Origin: Balaenoptera acutorostrata
Taxonomy: Eukaryota; Chordata; Mammalia; Artiodactyla; Balaenopteridae
Direction: 5' to 3'
Assembly (NCBI RefSeq): GCF_949987535.1
Contig: NC_080079.1
Coordinates: forward strand, 6,328,001 to 6,392,000
DNA: 64,000 bases
A program made the position numbers and the translations under genes. The notes under the pieces are model-generated. The model searched no databases. It saw only the letters and a list, made by a program, of their open reading frames with translations, and was not told the DNA's origin. Shown one piece after another: positions 49,231-62,017 of this stretch. Each line of letters opens with the position of its first letter. Positions within the stretch are counted from its first letter, which is position 1.

Positions 49231-49444
49231 GTACGTGGCCGCCACCACCTAGGTGCAGAGGGCCGGGGCCAGGGGGCCCGCTCTCTGTTTTCACGAGCAT
49301 CCCTCCTGGAGCGCGCTTTCGAAAAAGCTTCCTTCTGTTCAGCTGGAGCGATTGGCTCTCTGGTGGGACCGGGGCCCTGCCAGGCACTGGGCACGCAGAA
49401 GTGGGTGCTGCCCAGAGCCCGCCCCAAGGAGCTCAGTCCCGTCC

Positions 49445-49560
49445 AGCCAGAGATGTGTGAGCACCTACTGTGTGCCCGTGGGGTGAGAGGGATAAACCAG
49501 CCAGGACCCCTGCCCTCAGACAGCTTATCAGGGAGTTGGGCAGACAGACGGCAGAACTTC
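49445..49560 (-). mobile_element. L2-like fragment, antisense
   Basis: 'gtgagcacctactgtgtgcc', then 'ggacccctgccctcagacag' and 'cttatcagggagttgggcag', the order of an antisense L2 3' end. Diverged. Confidence 0.5.
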
Positions 49561-49816
49561 CCACCACTGCCCTGACTGTGTTAGTGCTTCTTAGAGCCCA
49601 AGCGAGGACCCCAACCAAGGGCAGAGGGTGCTGGAGAGAAAGTCAGTGCTGCTGGAGGGCCGGGGGGCTGCCTTGGGAAGGCCCAGGGCAGACCTGATGT
49701 GTGAGTCTGTGATGGGGAAGGATGTGCAGAGGGGTGGCCCAGAGTGGGAGGCCCGAGCTCTAGAGGAAGAACACGGAGACAGATGTTTAAGGGCCCTGAA
49801 CACCTTTGAGGTTCTT

Positions 49817-50148
49817 TTCAAGTTTTTTTTTTCTTAATTTATTTATTTTGTTTTATTTATTTTTGGCCGCGTTGGGTCTTTGTTGCTGCACGCTGGCTTT
49901 CTCTAGTTGCGGCGAGCGGGGGCTACTCTTCGATGCGGTGTGCGGGCTTCTCACTGTGGTGGCTTCTCTTGTTGCGGAGCACGGGCTCTAGGCATGCAGG
50001 CTAAGTAGTTGTGGCTTGCAGGCTCAGTAGTTGTGGCGCACGGGCTTAGTTGCTCCGTGGCATGTGGGATCTTCCCAGATCAGGGCTCGAATCGTGTCCC
50101 CTGCATTGGCAGGCGGATTCTTAACCACTGTGCCACCAGGGAAGCCCC
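49817..50148 (-). mobile_element. CHR-type tRNA-derived SINE, antisense, full length
   Basis: Begins with a T-rich tract (49821-49832, continuing as T/A-rich), then 'ggccgcgttgggtctttgtt' and 'tcttgttgcggagcacgggc', ending in 'ttaaccactgtgccaccagg' and 'gaagcc'. An imperfect duplication flanks it: 'cctttgaggttctt' at 49803-49816 and 'cctttgtggctctt' at 50149-50162. It belongs to the same family as the SINE at 44.6 kb, and the body carries an extra near-duplicate 'agtagttgtgg' block. Confidence 0.92.
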
Positions 50149-50261
50149 CCTTTGTGGCTCTTGAAGGCAGAGTGACAGACACGTGTGTCCCAGAAAAAGC
50201 ACCCAGGTGGGAAGGTGGCTAGGAAGCGGCCGCTGCGTGATTGGATCCCTTAGAGACTGTT

Positions 50262-50458
50262 CACCACTTCCCGGGCATGCGCCGCTGGGCCCGGGCTCTG
50301 TGTGGTTTGGCCCTTGTAACCTTCCCATGACCCCTGAGGGAGAGACAATGACTACAGCTTTATGGAAGGCAAAGCTCAGACTCAGAGGCTGGAAGTTACT
50401 TCCCCAGGTCATGAGGCTGGGATGTGAACCCAGGTCCTTGTGACCAGAGCCCAGGTGT
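50262..50458 (-). mobile_element. MIR-like SINE, antisense
   Basis: 'aggcaaagctcagactcaga', 'ggctggaagttacttcccca' and 'ggtcatgaggctgggatgtg' match the antisense MIR core and 5' part. Confidence 0.6.
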
Positions 50459-52434
50459 CGTTCTCACACTGCGCCGTCACCCCAAAGAGCCAGTGAACGG
50501 AAGTCCCACAGGTGCTCTAGGATTAAATGGATGCACAGATGTGAAAGGGGGAAGACTGAGTCCCCTGTGTCTCTCTCCTCCGCTGCCCCGTCTTCTGGGG
50601 CCAGAGATCCAGGGCCTGGTGGGCAGCCCGGGGCGTGGGCTTGTCACCCCAGGGTTGGCCGCTTGTCTCCTGCGTTGAGTATTCTGGCAGTGAATCCCAC
50701 AGGGTATTTTCCAAGACTGTGGCCCAAACTATCTTGTCGTTCTTCTCCCTCTTCCCGTTGGTGGCAGGGTGACCTCAGTTCTGGCCATGAGGCCCCAGCT
50801 GTGGCAAGGGCCCTGTGACCAGCCAGGCCCAGGCAGAGGGCCAGGCAAGCTCAGGCTCTGCAGGGGAGAGAAGTCCGATACGGGCCTTTGTCAGACTTTA
50901 TGGTGAGATTTTGGGTCTAGGGGTGATGAAGGAAGTAAACGAGGGCGGAAAACAATAGCTAAACCTCAGAGCTTGGGTTTTCAATGTGACGTGAAAGCAA
51001 TGACCCAAGCGTGGGGAACAGGGCAGGTGTTTCTTGGGGCTGGGGCCAGTCACAGAGCCCACCCACCACCCCCCCGCCAAGCCAAAGGTGCCCTTGTGCA
51101 CTGGGAACTTTCTGAGGGAGGAGACCGAGCAGCCTGGATGCAGCAACGAGGGCTAACACAGCCTCCGTTTATCCCGTTCTCTGGAGAGTTCTTCCAATGC
51201 CTCAGGTTTCACGGATGTGAAACCTGGGCAGGTGGAAGGAGAAGCTGGTGGTGCCTGGAGCCTTAGTGCTTTGTCTTTGGGCCCTGGCCTCCTCCCTGGC
51301 TAGGCAGGAGGGCCCAGGCAAGGTAGGGCTTACAGCTTCCGAAGCTTTTCAATGACAAGCACAAAGTAGGCACTCACTATACACATGTCACATGGTTGTA
51401 TGGGCTCTGAATGGCTTAGTGACTTCAGACAGCTTTTAGCCAAGTGGGGTCACTTTGGGACAGTGGCTCCTGCTGCAGGCCAAATCTTCATGGCCTGAAG
51501 CATCCCTAGTGGCCGTCCCTTCCCAGCCTTTCTCCGGACTCGGTAATCTCCCCTTCTCGAGTTACAAGGGATCTTATAACATTCCCTTCCAAGGAGCATT
51601 CCATGGCCAGAGCACACACAGCACTTGGAGCTTTTGGAGTGAAATGCGGTCTTCGGTGCCCTGCTGTATTAGAGCGTCTGGCCCCGGTTCCAGAGTGAGG
51701 TCAGATGCAGCCCCGCCGTCCCCTCTGAGCTCCCACCACCGAGTGACTCAGCTGGCTGCGTGCCTTTGATTCATGGTGACCAAGGCTGGTATTCATTATC
51801 TCATCCGATTAGTCCTCCTCGAGCTGCCTGACCAGAGACAGACCCAGACAGGCGGACAAACTGACAGCGTGACTCACAGGCTGAGCTTTTCAAAAGCAGT
51901 AGGGAGTTACCTGCTTGGAACCCTCAACATCCTTGTGAGCGAGGGTGGGGACCCTGGGGACCGCACCACCCCCAGGGCAGGGACTGCCTCCCCGGGGCTC
52001 TGGGCCGGCCCCCCCTCTCCCCTCCCATCGTCACCCTGGTGACTGAGGACGCTTTTCCCCGGGCGACAGTGGGCTTGCCGTGAGGGGGCCGTGGCACATA
52101 GACTGAACATCTCTGACGTCAGAAATTCCGAGTTCCTGGAAACAACCAGCACGGGGACCAGGCTTGGGGGAGCCCCTCAGGCTGGTGACTTCCTGGGGTT
52201 CCATCTACCTCGGCCAACCCCTTCGTAGTTCTTCCAATCACCACACAGACTTCCTCGGGAGAGCAGAGAACTTAGTGCCACCACCAGCTGTGGCACTGGT
52301 ACAGTGGCCCTCTGTACCAGGGGGCTTCTTAGAAGGGCCTTCACCCACCCCCTTTGCAAATGTGGTGTGCTCCTTTCCTTATATCAGTGTGGTGGCCTCA
52401 CTGTCCGGTTCAAGGGCATTGTGTGAGTTTCCTG

Positions 52435-52905
52435 TGTATGCTCTAACTCAGTGGCTTACGACAACACAAATTTATCATCTTCTAGTTCTTGGGGTCAGAC
52501 GTCCTAAAATCAAGATGCTGGCAGGGCAGTGTTACCTTCGGAGGCTCTAGGGGAAAATCTGTCTCCTGGCCTTTTCCAGCTTTGAGAGGCAGCCTGCAAT
52601 TCCTTGGCCCCTGGCCCCTTCGTCCACCTTCAAGTCCAGCAGCACAGAATCTTCAAATCTCTGTCTCTCTCTGACTTCTGCTTTTGTGGTCAGATTTCCT
52701 TCTCTGACTCTGACCCTCCTGCCTCCTTCTGGTAAAGACCCTTGTGATGATATTGGACCAGATCACCCAGCATCGTCTCCCCATCTCAAGACCCGTAACT
52801 TAATCACATCTTCAAAGTCCCTTCTGCCAAGTAAGGTCACATAGTCACAGGTTCCAAGGATTAGGACATGGACCCCTTTGGGGGGCCATTTTCTGGCTAC
52901 CATAG
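52435..52905 (-). mobile_element. MLT1-type LTR (ERVL-MaLR), antisense
   Basis: In antisense the order is 'aactcagtggcttacgacaa', 'gttcttggggtcagacgtcc', 'cagggcagtgttaccttcgg', 'accttcaagtccagcagcac', 'cagatcacccagcatcgtct' and 'aaggtcacatagtcacaggt', ending near 'ttggggggccattttctggc'. This follows a MaLR/MLT1 LTR. It is a solitary, decayed LTR. No retroviral coding sequence was seen next to it. Confidence 0.7.
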
Positions 52906-52914
52906 GCATTGAAC

Positions 52915-53035
52915 AGACCACTTATTGGCAGGGTGACCTTCAGCAGGCTACTCAACCTTGTTGTACCTCGTCTGTAAAGTGGGGAGAGTAATACATCTAC
53001 CGCACGGGTGTATCATTGTCCTCCAACATAGCTTA
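52915..53035 (+). mobile_element. MIR-like SINE, sense
   Basis: 'cagggtgaccttcagcaggc', 'tactcaaccttgttgtacct' and 'cgtctgtaaagtggggagag' form the MIR core in the sense direction. Confidence 0.6.
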
Positions 53036-55964
53036 TTATCTATTTCATATATGTGAGTATATTACATGTATATATCACATGCAGTGGCATGCAGCTTGCG
53101 CAGTGCCTGGGGCCGTGGGGAGGGCTGAGATCTGGTGGGAAGAGAGAGGGGGCTCAGCCTGGGGTGAAAGAGGTAGGGGAACCAAGCAGGAAGGCTCCAA
53201 GCCGAGGTTGCCCTGGAGTAGTCATTAACGGGGTGGGAGAGGAGGAGATTTCCTGCGTGTGGAACAGCAAGGGCCAAGGTGCACAGGAACAGGGGGGCCG
53301 TCTCAGGGAACTGCGGGCACTTCGGCTTTTCCAGAGCTTGGGCTGTGACCTGGAGAGCAGAGAACCCCGTCTGCCACCCCCTTCTCTCATTTGCTAGCTA
53401 TTGAATGATGTCCTGCTATTGTGAGATGCTGACCAAGAGCCCTGGTCTGCCAGAGTGACATACTTCCCCCAGTCCCAGTGCCCTCTAGCCTAGACCTGCA
53501 GTAGAGTCGGGACGTGACCGTCACAGTTCCAGGGGCAGAGGTCACTTCCTCGGCCAGGTCCCGGCCAGCTAGATGTGCCAAGCTGAGGGCAGTGTATTGC
53601 TGTGTTACAGTGGTTGCTTTCAATTAGCTTTTCATGTTTCAGAAGAGGAAAACTTATTGTCAAGGATACATTTGCAATCTTTCATCTCCCATCCTTTAGC
53701 AAACGCTCTGGGATCAGGACCACATTTGCTTTGGGATCATTTTTGACCCCCTATGAAGACAGTAACTCATAAATCTAGGAGTCGCTGAGCTCTTGCTCTG
53801 CCTGCCCTTGCCATTGGCAACTTGGCCAGAATCCTCCGTTACATTCAGGAAGTCAGTTAGTTACTCACTCCCCAAATCTGGCTACCCAAACACTGACCAG
53901 ATGAAGCCCTTCCTTCCAGCTAACTATTCCCTTTTGAGATGGACTTTTCTCAATCCAGCATTATATTTCAATAAAATAATCCTGCTTCCAAATCTTTCTA
54001 CAAATAAATGACAGAAAATTCAAAACATATGCCTGCAACTCGTAACTGGCAAAGTAATATACTTATAGAATACCTTTTGGGGCTTTTGTTCATCCGCTTG
54101 TTTTCCTAGTTATTATTGTTGATGATATTCTTGCTGGCTCGGAGTTGACTTTTTTTTTTTCTCACTGATTTTTCTTCCACAAATCTTGCATCTCAAGACT
54201 TTATCTGATGATGTCAAATCCATAAATGTTATCTGCAGCTCATACCGTACCTTGTATTTAGCCCTCTGTCCACTTCAGTCTTAATATCCACAAAGATTTT
54301 CTGTCAATGTGACATGACCTTTATTCCTTCCAAAACACAGCTGGATATGTTTCTTCAGGCACAAAATTTATTTTTGCCAACGTCATTTATCCAAACCACT
54401 AGCATGATCGCTGAAAACGGTTGGAAATTAATCTTACAGATAACTGTGTGTCTAGAACCACAAACAGTCTGCATCAAGGAAGTCCTGAAATATCTTAGTT
54501 CTATCTACTTTATCACTCACCAGAAAATAGTGTCGCCTGATTGATGCAGTGTGAGCTGGCCAGACGATTTTTATGGGCATATTCAGTGTTTATCTGCCAG
54601 GCTAGTTTAAATGAGTTTGCTTTATGATGACATACCTGGAGCAGTACAATTACTAATCATCCACAACTCTGGTGGCTACAGATGGGAAGAAAAGGGATTT
54701 TTGCCAAGAGTCATAGTGTTTAGGAGGCAGGGAAGTCTCCTTTTTGTCCCATTGTGCGAGAAAGAAATGATAGAATGTGTTTGCTTGGACTTCATTTTCC
54801 GATGGATGTAAAGGTCAATGTGGAAAAGCAAGACAGAGGGAGAATTATGGGGAGGACAAGCAGGCTTCAGTTGCTTGTGAAGATGCCTTTGTCTGTGGAC
54901 ATTAGTGACAGGGGTTGGGGAAATTAGTGATGGGGGAGGAGCCGAGGTGACTGAATTGGGGACGTGCATTTGCATAACTGTGTCATTTTAAGGAAAAGAT
55001 TAGATCAAGTAAATTGTGGGCTTAGTACAAGATGTCATCATCTCTCTTTCAAAAGACATAATGACATCGGGAACTTCCAAACTACAATTATAAATATAAT
55101 TGTTACATAACTCTGAAGATAAACCTGGTAATTAAATTCCATCACTTCTTATAGAATTATAAAATACGGTACGATGTCAAAATTCCCTCTGAAAGGCTAA
55201 ATTTCATCTTTTGATAACGGCAGAACATCTAAGAGCTCCATTATTAAGAATTCAAAGGCTGTAAATTGATATAGTGGTGATAAGAAAACGTGTCACTTTT
55301 TTTCATGAGACAGACATGAAGTCTCTCGTCTTCATGAAGACAGACACCTTTAAGTGCAGCAGATTTGAAGCCAGATCTGTACCTTTATAACGTCTTACAA
55401 GTGGATAGAAGTCATTTACACCTTTTAGATTATTGACCCTTCTGTCTCTAAGATAAACGCCAGCTGGCTGCTCACACACAAAAGCCACGCGAAACTCTTG
55501 GCTGGACCCTCCTCCACTGTCCTTCCTGGCACCAGTAGGTCCTGACAGCCAGGGCGCTCAGGGTTTGCGTCTTCTGGTCTGGTTCCTATAATGATGTTTT
55601 CTTTTATTGCAAGAGCTCTCCCTGCTCCCGAGGTCATCACGGAACCCCCTTTCTGGTTTCCTTGCTTATAGGATTTCTGACTTTGTCTAAACTTTGAGGG
55701 AATGAGAGTTTTCCTTTCTAGGAAGTAAAATGTCTGTCTTTTTGTGACTTTATATCTTCTTTCCTCTTAAGACAGCCCGGTAATACTTCATTTGATGTAA
55801 ATGAATAAGTGAAGACCCAGAGTCACAGAAAAGGCAGACCAGGAGACAGTGTTCATTTACCCAAGATGCTTTGTTCTGTGGAAACCGCAACTGACTTCCT
55901 CTGGGGAGGGCGGCGGAGACAGGATGTGCTTTCCCTAAATTGCTTTCCCTGTGGTTTTCACTCA

Positions 55965-56200
55965 TTCGTTCTTGGAACACACCTGCTCTGTGCAGGCCTG
56001 AGGCACCGTCTCAGTCCACAGGGGTTTTTACAGTGAGGCGGGAGCCTCGAGACATCACAAAAGGCAAAAGCAAGTGTGATAGATGCAAAGAGGGGACAGC
56101 CCAGCAGGGTGAATGAGAACAGCAGGGTTCCCAGGCTCAAGGGGAGGTGGTGATGGAGGGAGACCCTGAAGGGGCTCAGCCAGCGATGGCTGGCAACACA
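55965..56200 (-). mobile_element. L2-like fragment, antisense
   Basis: Begins 'tcattcgttcttggaacaca', 'cctgctctgtgcaggcctga' and 'ggcaccgtctcagtccacag'. The layout resembles an antisense L2 terminus and is heavily diverged. Confidence 0.4.
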
Positions 56201-56549
56201 GCAGCCCAGGCCCCTCATCCAACCAGCTCGAGCAGTTGGGTTCCAAGGAAGGTGCTGAGGCACCCGGCTTTGGTCACGTATCCATCACTGACCCAGTCTT
56301 ATGACCGGTGGCGTGGCACACTCGATGGGCCAGACTTGAATTTCATGCCCATCCCTTTGGCACTGGTTGGGAACGTTAGCCTCACCTGAACCATATAAAA
56401 TGGGTTTCCCATAAGAAAAAGGGTTTTGTTCCTAGAAAAAGGGATATGGGAGAGGTATTAGACAAAACTAACAATTGAATAATCACAAGCCTTCTACTCT
56501 GCACCTCCTTTTCACAAATCTCTATGGTTGCTCCAAACCACCAGAGGAA

Positions 56550-56560
56550 ACACACACACA

Positions 56561-56624
<64 letters not shown>
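56550..56624. repeat. CA microsatellite
   Basis: About 37 CA units with one G interruption near 56561. The longest dinucleotide repeat in the window. Confidence 0.95.
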
Positions 56625-56627
<3 letters not shown>

Positions 56628-58099
56628 GCTCTCCTATAAAGAGAGGTTACCTCCTAGGAGGGGCGTGGCCAGTGGGCTGCTGGTGGTACCAGGTGGGGCT
56701 GAGCAGTGCCCAACCTCTAGCTGGGAGCTTGCTGGCCCCAGGAGGTGGCCCGAAACCCTGCGTGACAGTGTCCTACAGCTTGAAATTGGAGGTGAGGCAG
56801 CAACAGGGCATGTTGTGATCTGGATCAAGTTTCAACTGCTTGTATACTTTTTCATTTATTTTAAGTTTCGTTTATTAAACCCCTTGGTCTTTAAGCATCA
56901 TGTTTCTCATGCAAGATTTCTCATCCCAACATGGAGACTTCAGGGTAAGAAAATGTACGTCAACTGGATGAGAATGAGCATTGTAAATAGGGTCTGCCCC
57001 ATCCTTCTCTCACTTCTGTCACTCACCTCCCCCACGCTATTGAAACAACAGCAGTTTCAGAGTATTGATGAAAGTTGATCGAAGTTGATGGAAGTTTTCA
57101 ATCCCTAAGTACTTGAGGATGGAGATGCAAAAGAGCTTATGCATCAAGGTTGACCATGAATTGCCCATCATAGTGTACTTTCCCTCAATCCTCCAGATAA
57201 AAGAATGAAGGAATTACGTGGCAAGGGATCAGGTATGCATTCTGGTCTTTGATTTCACAGAGAGAGATCTATCTAGCCTATCCCTAAGCATATGCAGCCG
57301 ATGAAATCATGACCCGCTACTCATCCAGCTGGGAGTTTCCTTTGCCACGTTGTAGCCAGCAGTGTCATTGCTGTGCCCACCGATGACACGTCCTGCCGGT
57401 ACATCAACAGTAGAGTGGGATGTGACATCTGCTGCTCCCTTGGGTTTTGGGTAAGAGCTGAAATGAACAAAACTCTTGGAAATAGACAGGTACTGCTTTC
57501 TTGCAAGAGACAGGAAGTTAACCTTTAGAACTCTGCATTGTTCAAGCCACTGGGCAAATTAATACCAGAGTGGAGTAAATTTTACTGGTCAGACCCCACT
57601 CAGCTTTGTTTCTTTATGGACTGACTTCTACTGCATGCTGTGCCCAGCACAGTGACTAATAGTGCGGATGCCCAACAAATGGCATGTTAGTGAACCAAAA
57701 CGTTCCCATTCATCTAAAGCGTGTCTGTTGGTTTAAGGGCAAGGAAGGGAATTACAGGGAAGACGCTCTTTGTTCCCAGAGTTCAGTGGAATAAAGAGGA
57801 GTCAAACTCAAGTGTCTTTCCTTGAGGTCTCCTGCTGCCTCTTTCAAAATGGTGCTCGGCCTCTGCGCGGTGTGGTGAGGTTCTGGAGGACCAGTCCAGC
57901 CTGGCTGGGGGGGGGCGCCCAGAATGAGCACAGGGCTCAGGGAAGCAGGACCTCACTCACTGAAACAAGTAAGGAGGAGGTGGATGCAGGGAAGCTGAGG
58001 TCCTTGAGCTATGACTATACTTTTTGTTTAATATACAAAGTATGTACAGAACCTCCCAGGGTTTCCGACGAGGAGATTCTCTTTCTTCCCTCTCGTTTC

Positions 58100-58560
58100 C
58101 CAAGGTGGGTCCAGGAGTTCCTCACCCAGTCACTCAGCAGCCTTCATTGGCTTCCCGTGATGTGCTAGGCACTGGGGATGCCCCTCTGTGAAGGAAACAG
58201 GTGTGAAGCCCTTACCGACACCATCCTGAACTATTACAGTGTTAAAACATGGCAAGTGTTGTAAACAAGGTCGGTGCCAAGGAGTTCTCCTCCCCTCACA
58301 TCCTTAATGTTCGGGGGCCAAGCTGTCCCCTTCCCCATGATCAATGGCCATCCTCAGAGTAACTCAGGTTTACTGAGAGCCTGGGGGACTCACTGAACCT
58401 CACAGCACCTCAGGTCAGGTGCTGTCCTTGTCCCCATCATAGAAATGAGGGAAGAGAGTCTCAAAAAGTTCCCATAACTTGACCAGGGTCTCCTAGTGTG
58501 TAGGGTTGACACCAGATCAGCCCATTATTCTGAGTCCCAAGCCCCGGCTCTTCCAGTACT
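58100..58560 (-). mobile_element. L2-like fragment followed by MIR-like SINE, antisense
   Basis: 58100-58270 ('tgatgtgctaggcactgggg', 'atgcccctctgtgaaggaaa') resembles an antisense L2 end. 58355-58560 ('ccccatcatagaaatgaggg', 'aagagagtctcaaaaagttc', 'cccataacttgaccagggtc') resembles an antisense MIR. Both are old and approximate. Confidence 0.5.
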
Positions 58561-58729
58561 GCAGCACGGCCACCGGGTGTAGAAATCAAACAGGAGGAGG
58601 CCTTTCAAAAGGAATTGAGACTTGATAAACATTTGTTTTTGTTTTTCTTAGATCCCATACATGTGCAAATATAAAACAGTTTTCCCAAAAGATTCGGCAT
58701 TGGAAAGAATGGTTTACTACTGACCTCTT

Positions 58730-59196
58730 TTTTTTAAATGTATTTTATTGAAGTATGGTTGATTTACAATGTTGTGTTAATTTCTACTGTACAGCAAAAT
58801 GAGTCAGTTATACATATATAGATATTCTTTTCGTGTTCTTTTCCATTATGGTTTATTACAGGATATTGAATATAGTTCCCTGTGCTCTACAGTAGGACCT
58901 TGTTGTTTATTCATTCTCTATATAATAGTTTGTAGGTGCTCACCCCAAACTCCCCGTCCATCCCTCCCCCATGCCCCCTCCCTACTGGCAACCACAAGTC
59001 TGTTCTCTATGTCTGTGAGTCTGTTCCTGTTTCGTAGATAGATTCGTTGGTGTCATATTTTAGATTGCACATATAAGTGATATCATATGGTATTTGTCTT
59101 TCTCTGTCTGACTTGCTTAACTTAGTACAATAATCTCTAGGTCCATCCATGTTGCTGCAAATGGCATTATTTCATTCTTTTTTATGGCCGAGTAGC
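58730..59196 (-). mobile_element. L1 3' end, antisense, with 11-bp target duplication
   Basis: Same family as the 37.0-kb copy: 'gtacagcaaaatgagtcagt', 'tacagtaggaccttgttgtt' and 'gtccatccatgttgctgcaa'. ACTGACCTCTT flanks it at 58719-58729 and 59197-59207. 5'-truncated to about 0.47 kb. Confidence 0.9.
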
Positions 59197-59644
59197 ACTG
59201 ACCTCTTCATCTCTCAGTCGTGTCTTTTGAATCTCACAGTCCAGCTGAGAAAGTACGTTGGACCTCGTGAACCTGTGTCAATGCTGGTTTACGGGCTCAT
59301 TGAGGTCAACTGACAAAATTGGGTTTGAGAAAAGACAAGAACATTTATCACGTGTTTAATTATTATTCCTAGGGTGTGACTTCCTGCCTCCACTTTTTTT
59401 TCAGGTAAAAGAGCTTTTAAAAGCTCACTTTGGCAAGCAACAGGATGGGTAATTAGGTTGTGGAGATCATGAATATACACCCACTGAGCAAATAGAAAAA
59501 AGTAAAATCAAAAGACTCACTGTTCGGTGAGTGGGTACTTAGGCCTAAAAATAAGATTCCCCGTGACAGCATCACAACAGAATAAAAGGGTCAGCGTCAA
59601 AATAAGCTGTGAATGAAGGGAATGTGCTGTGGAAAACAAAGACT

Positions 59645-60632
59645 TTTTTTAACCATTTTATGGAGTTACGATTGACATACAAAAAGCTGTACGTATTTAG
59701 TGTGTACACCTTGATGAGCTTGGAGGTAAGTGTACACCTGTGAAACCATCCCCACAGTCCATGCTGTAATCATTTCCGCCATCTCCTAAGTATTCCTCCC
59801 ACCCTCTTTATTTACTGTGATTTCTGTGTGTGTGATGAGAACACTAAACATAAGATTCACCCTCTTAGCAAATGTTTAAATATACAGTGTTAGTAACTAT
59901 AAGCACCATGCTGTACAGTAGATCGCTACAATTTATTCATTTTGCACAACTGAAACTTCGTACCCTTTGACTAATACCTCCCCATTGCCCCCAGTCCCTG
60001 GCAATGACCATTCTGCTCTCTGCTTCTATGGGTTCAACTTTTTTAGATTCCACGATCATGCAGTGTTTGTCTTTCTGTATCTGACTTATTTCACTCAGCA
60101 TCATGTCCTCCAGGTTCATCCATGCTGTCACAAATGGCAGGATTTCCTTCTTTCTAAAGGCTGAATAATATTCACTTGTACATATATACTACCATTTTCT
60201 TTATTCATTCATCTGTCAGTGGACACTTAGGTCTCCTCTGTGTCTTGGCTCTTGTGAATAATGTTGCAATGAACATGAGAGTTCAGGTATCTCTTTGAGA
60301 TCCTGATTTCAATTCCTTTGGATATTTACCCAGAAGTTGAACTGGTAATCATATGATAGTTCTATTGTTAATTTTTTGAGGAACCTCCATACTGTTTTTT
60401 GCAGTGGCTGTATATATTCTCACCAACAATGTATGAGGGTTTCCTTTTCTCCACATCCTCACTAACACTTATCTTTTTTTTTTTTTGATAACAGCCACCA
60501 TAATTGGCATGAGGTGATAGCTCATTGTTGTTTTGATTTGTATTTCCCTAATGTGTAGTGAGGTCGTCCATTTGAATGTCCTCTTTGGAGAAATGTCTTA
60601 ACAGTTCTTTTGCCCATTTTTTAATCTGGTTA
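59645..60632 (-). mobile_element. Older L1 (L1M-type), antisense
   Basis: A more diverged L1 3' portion: 'acgattgacatacaaaaagc', 'gcaccatgctgtacagtaga', 'ttcactcagcatcatgtcct', 'ccaggttcatccatgctgtc' and 'acatcctcactaacacttat'. A short minus-strand frame near 60130-59937 retains an LEDMMLSEISQ-like piece of ORF2. Many stops, inactive. The subfamily is an estimate. Confidence 0.8.
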
Positions 60633-61908
60633 AGACAGAGACTTGTGTCCAGTTCAGGGAAATGCCCTATGGGAGGAGTTTGGGAGACTCTCTTAAATGG
60701 TTTTTAAAAAAACAGAGAATGGGAAAATAAGAGGTCCAGGACGGGGGCAACTTAGTGCAGAGGTCAATGGCTAAACCTGTTGCTGGTCTTGACTGCTGCA
60801 GGGGTTTTGTTTGGTTTGATTTGTCTGCTTCTTTGTTTGTTTGATGAGATGCTGAACGTGTCTGATGAGGAATCAGGTTGAAGAAAGATGGACTTTTTAG
60901 TAATAAGAACACCGTCTGGTCCCTGGGAGGAGGCGAGCGTTGCCCATCATGACATTGTCACCTTGGAAGGTGCGCGGAGCCTCCCCAGAGCAGGATGCAG
61001 AGAAGGGCAGGGGGCAGAGCTGGGCTTGGGGAAGTTGGCATCCTGGCTGATGTGAGAGGAAGTGCCCAGACAGGACACCGGTGTGGGCAGGAAGGCAGTC
61101 CCAGGGTACCACACAGGGCACAGCTTATCTGAAGAGTGGGGACCATTTTCCTGAATTTCTCACATAGTCTTCAACAGATACCACTATGAGAGGATTCGAG
61201 AGCCCTCCGAACTTTGGCAGCGCAAACCCCAGGTACATGTTCTCTCTTTCCTTGACCGGAAGATGTGCTAAAAATGGCCATTTCCTGAGCTCTCTGGCTC
61301 CACGCCCCTCTGTTCCGGGCACTGTCCTGCTGTGTAAAAAGACCATCAGGTTTTATGCCTCCGTGGCCTCTGCGAGCAGTCTCTGCCTTGCAAACACAGG
61401 CATTCGTTGAAGCCAGTGCTTGCTCCAGTAGGGAGCTTTGTGGGGCTGGAAACGTGGTGTAAGACCTCTGCGTTGCTCGTTCTCTCTCTCTCTCTCTCAT
61501 TGCTTCCTCACGTGAGTCATCATTATTCCTTGGAGCCTGCTTTAACTTGCATTTTCTCACCGGAATTGTGTGGGAGTTGTTCAAGAGAGCAAGCCTCCCC
61601 TTCCCCCGCAGCCGGCCAGCCACCCGCTTTGGGGTTGGGTCAGGTGTGGCCCCCAGAGCCAGGCCTCATCTCTGGAGAGGCCGCACGTGCCATGGGCCCG
61701 GTAAGCAGCCCTCCAGAAGAGGGAGTGATGAAATGCATGCTTTGCTGTGAGCTGAGGCGGGCTTGTATCAGGCATCAGCCGAGATGCCAGGTGTGATTTC
61801 TCGGGACGCTGAACACATCTTCCCTTAACCTGAAAGCCTCGTGCTGTTCCAAGAAAAATGTTCAAAACGCTTGCAGGAGGTGAAAGTGCTGCTTTGCTTC
61901 TGTTTCAG

Positions 61909-62017
61909 GTGCTAAACCTGCCCCCGGGATCTGCTTCGAGAGAGTCAACTCTGCAGGCGACCCTTATGGCAACTGCGGCAAAGACTCCAAGAGCTCCTTC
62001 GCCAAGTGCGAGATGAG
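61909..62017 (+). CDS. ADAM12: ADAM12 exon 15: cysteine-rich domain
   Basis: A 109-bp exon. Its first GT completes Gly (G|GT) from exon 14, 35 codons follow (AKPAPGICFERV... to FAKCEM), and it ends with AG of a split Arg. The acceptor is TGTTTCAG and the donor ATGAG|GTGGGG. It matches human residues 540-575. It holds three cysteines. Human GKVSKSSF reads GKDSKSSF here, and the rest is unchanged as far as I recall. In ADAM12 the cysteine-rich domain takes part in adhesion, including syndecan binding. The donor has G at +3 and G at +4, so it is weaker than most in this gene. Confidence 0.96.

Larger units (their letters stand above)
49231..61908 (+). other. ADAM12: ADAM12 intron 14 (12.7 kb)
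   Basis: From GTACGT to CTGTTTCAG. In order it has: an L2-like stretch (49.44-49.56 kb), a CHR-type SINE (49.82-50.15 kb), a MIR (50.26-50.46 kb), GC-richer unique sequence to 52.4 kb, an MLT1 LTR (52.4-52.9 kb), a MIR (52.9-53.0 kb), AT-rich unique sequence (53.6-55.9 kb), an L2-like stretch (56.0 kb), a CA repeat (56.55 kb), L2-like and MIR sequence (58.1-58.6 kb) and two antisense L1 copies (58.7-59.2 and 59.6-60.6 kb). The remaining 60.7-61.9 kb is unique, with a short CT run near 61480. No gene was seen. Confidence 0.85.

Noticed and set aside
61171..61623. Minus-strand 150-codon frame
   Set aside because: Contains an Arg-Glu run from a CT/GA simple repeat and has no homology.
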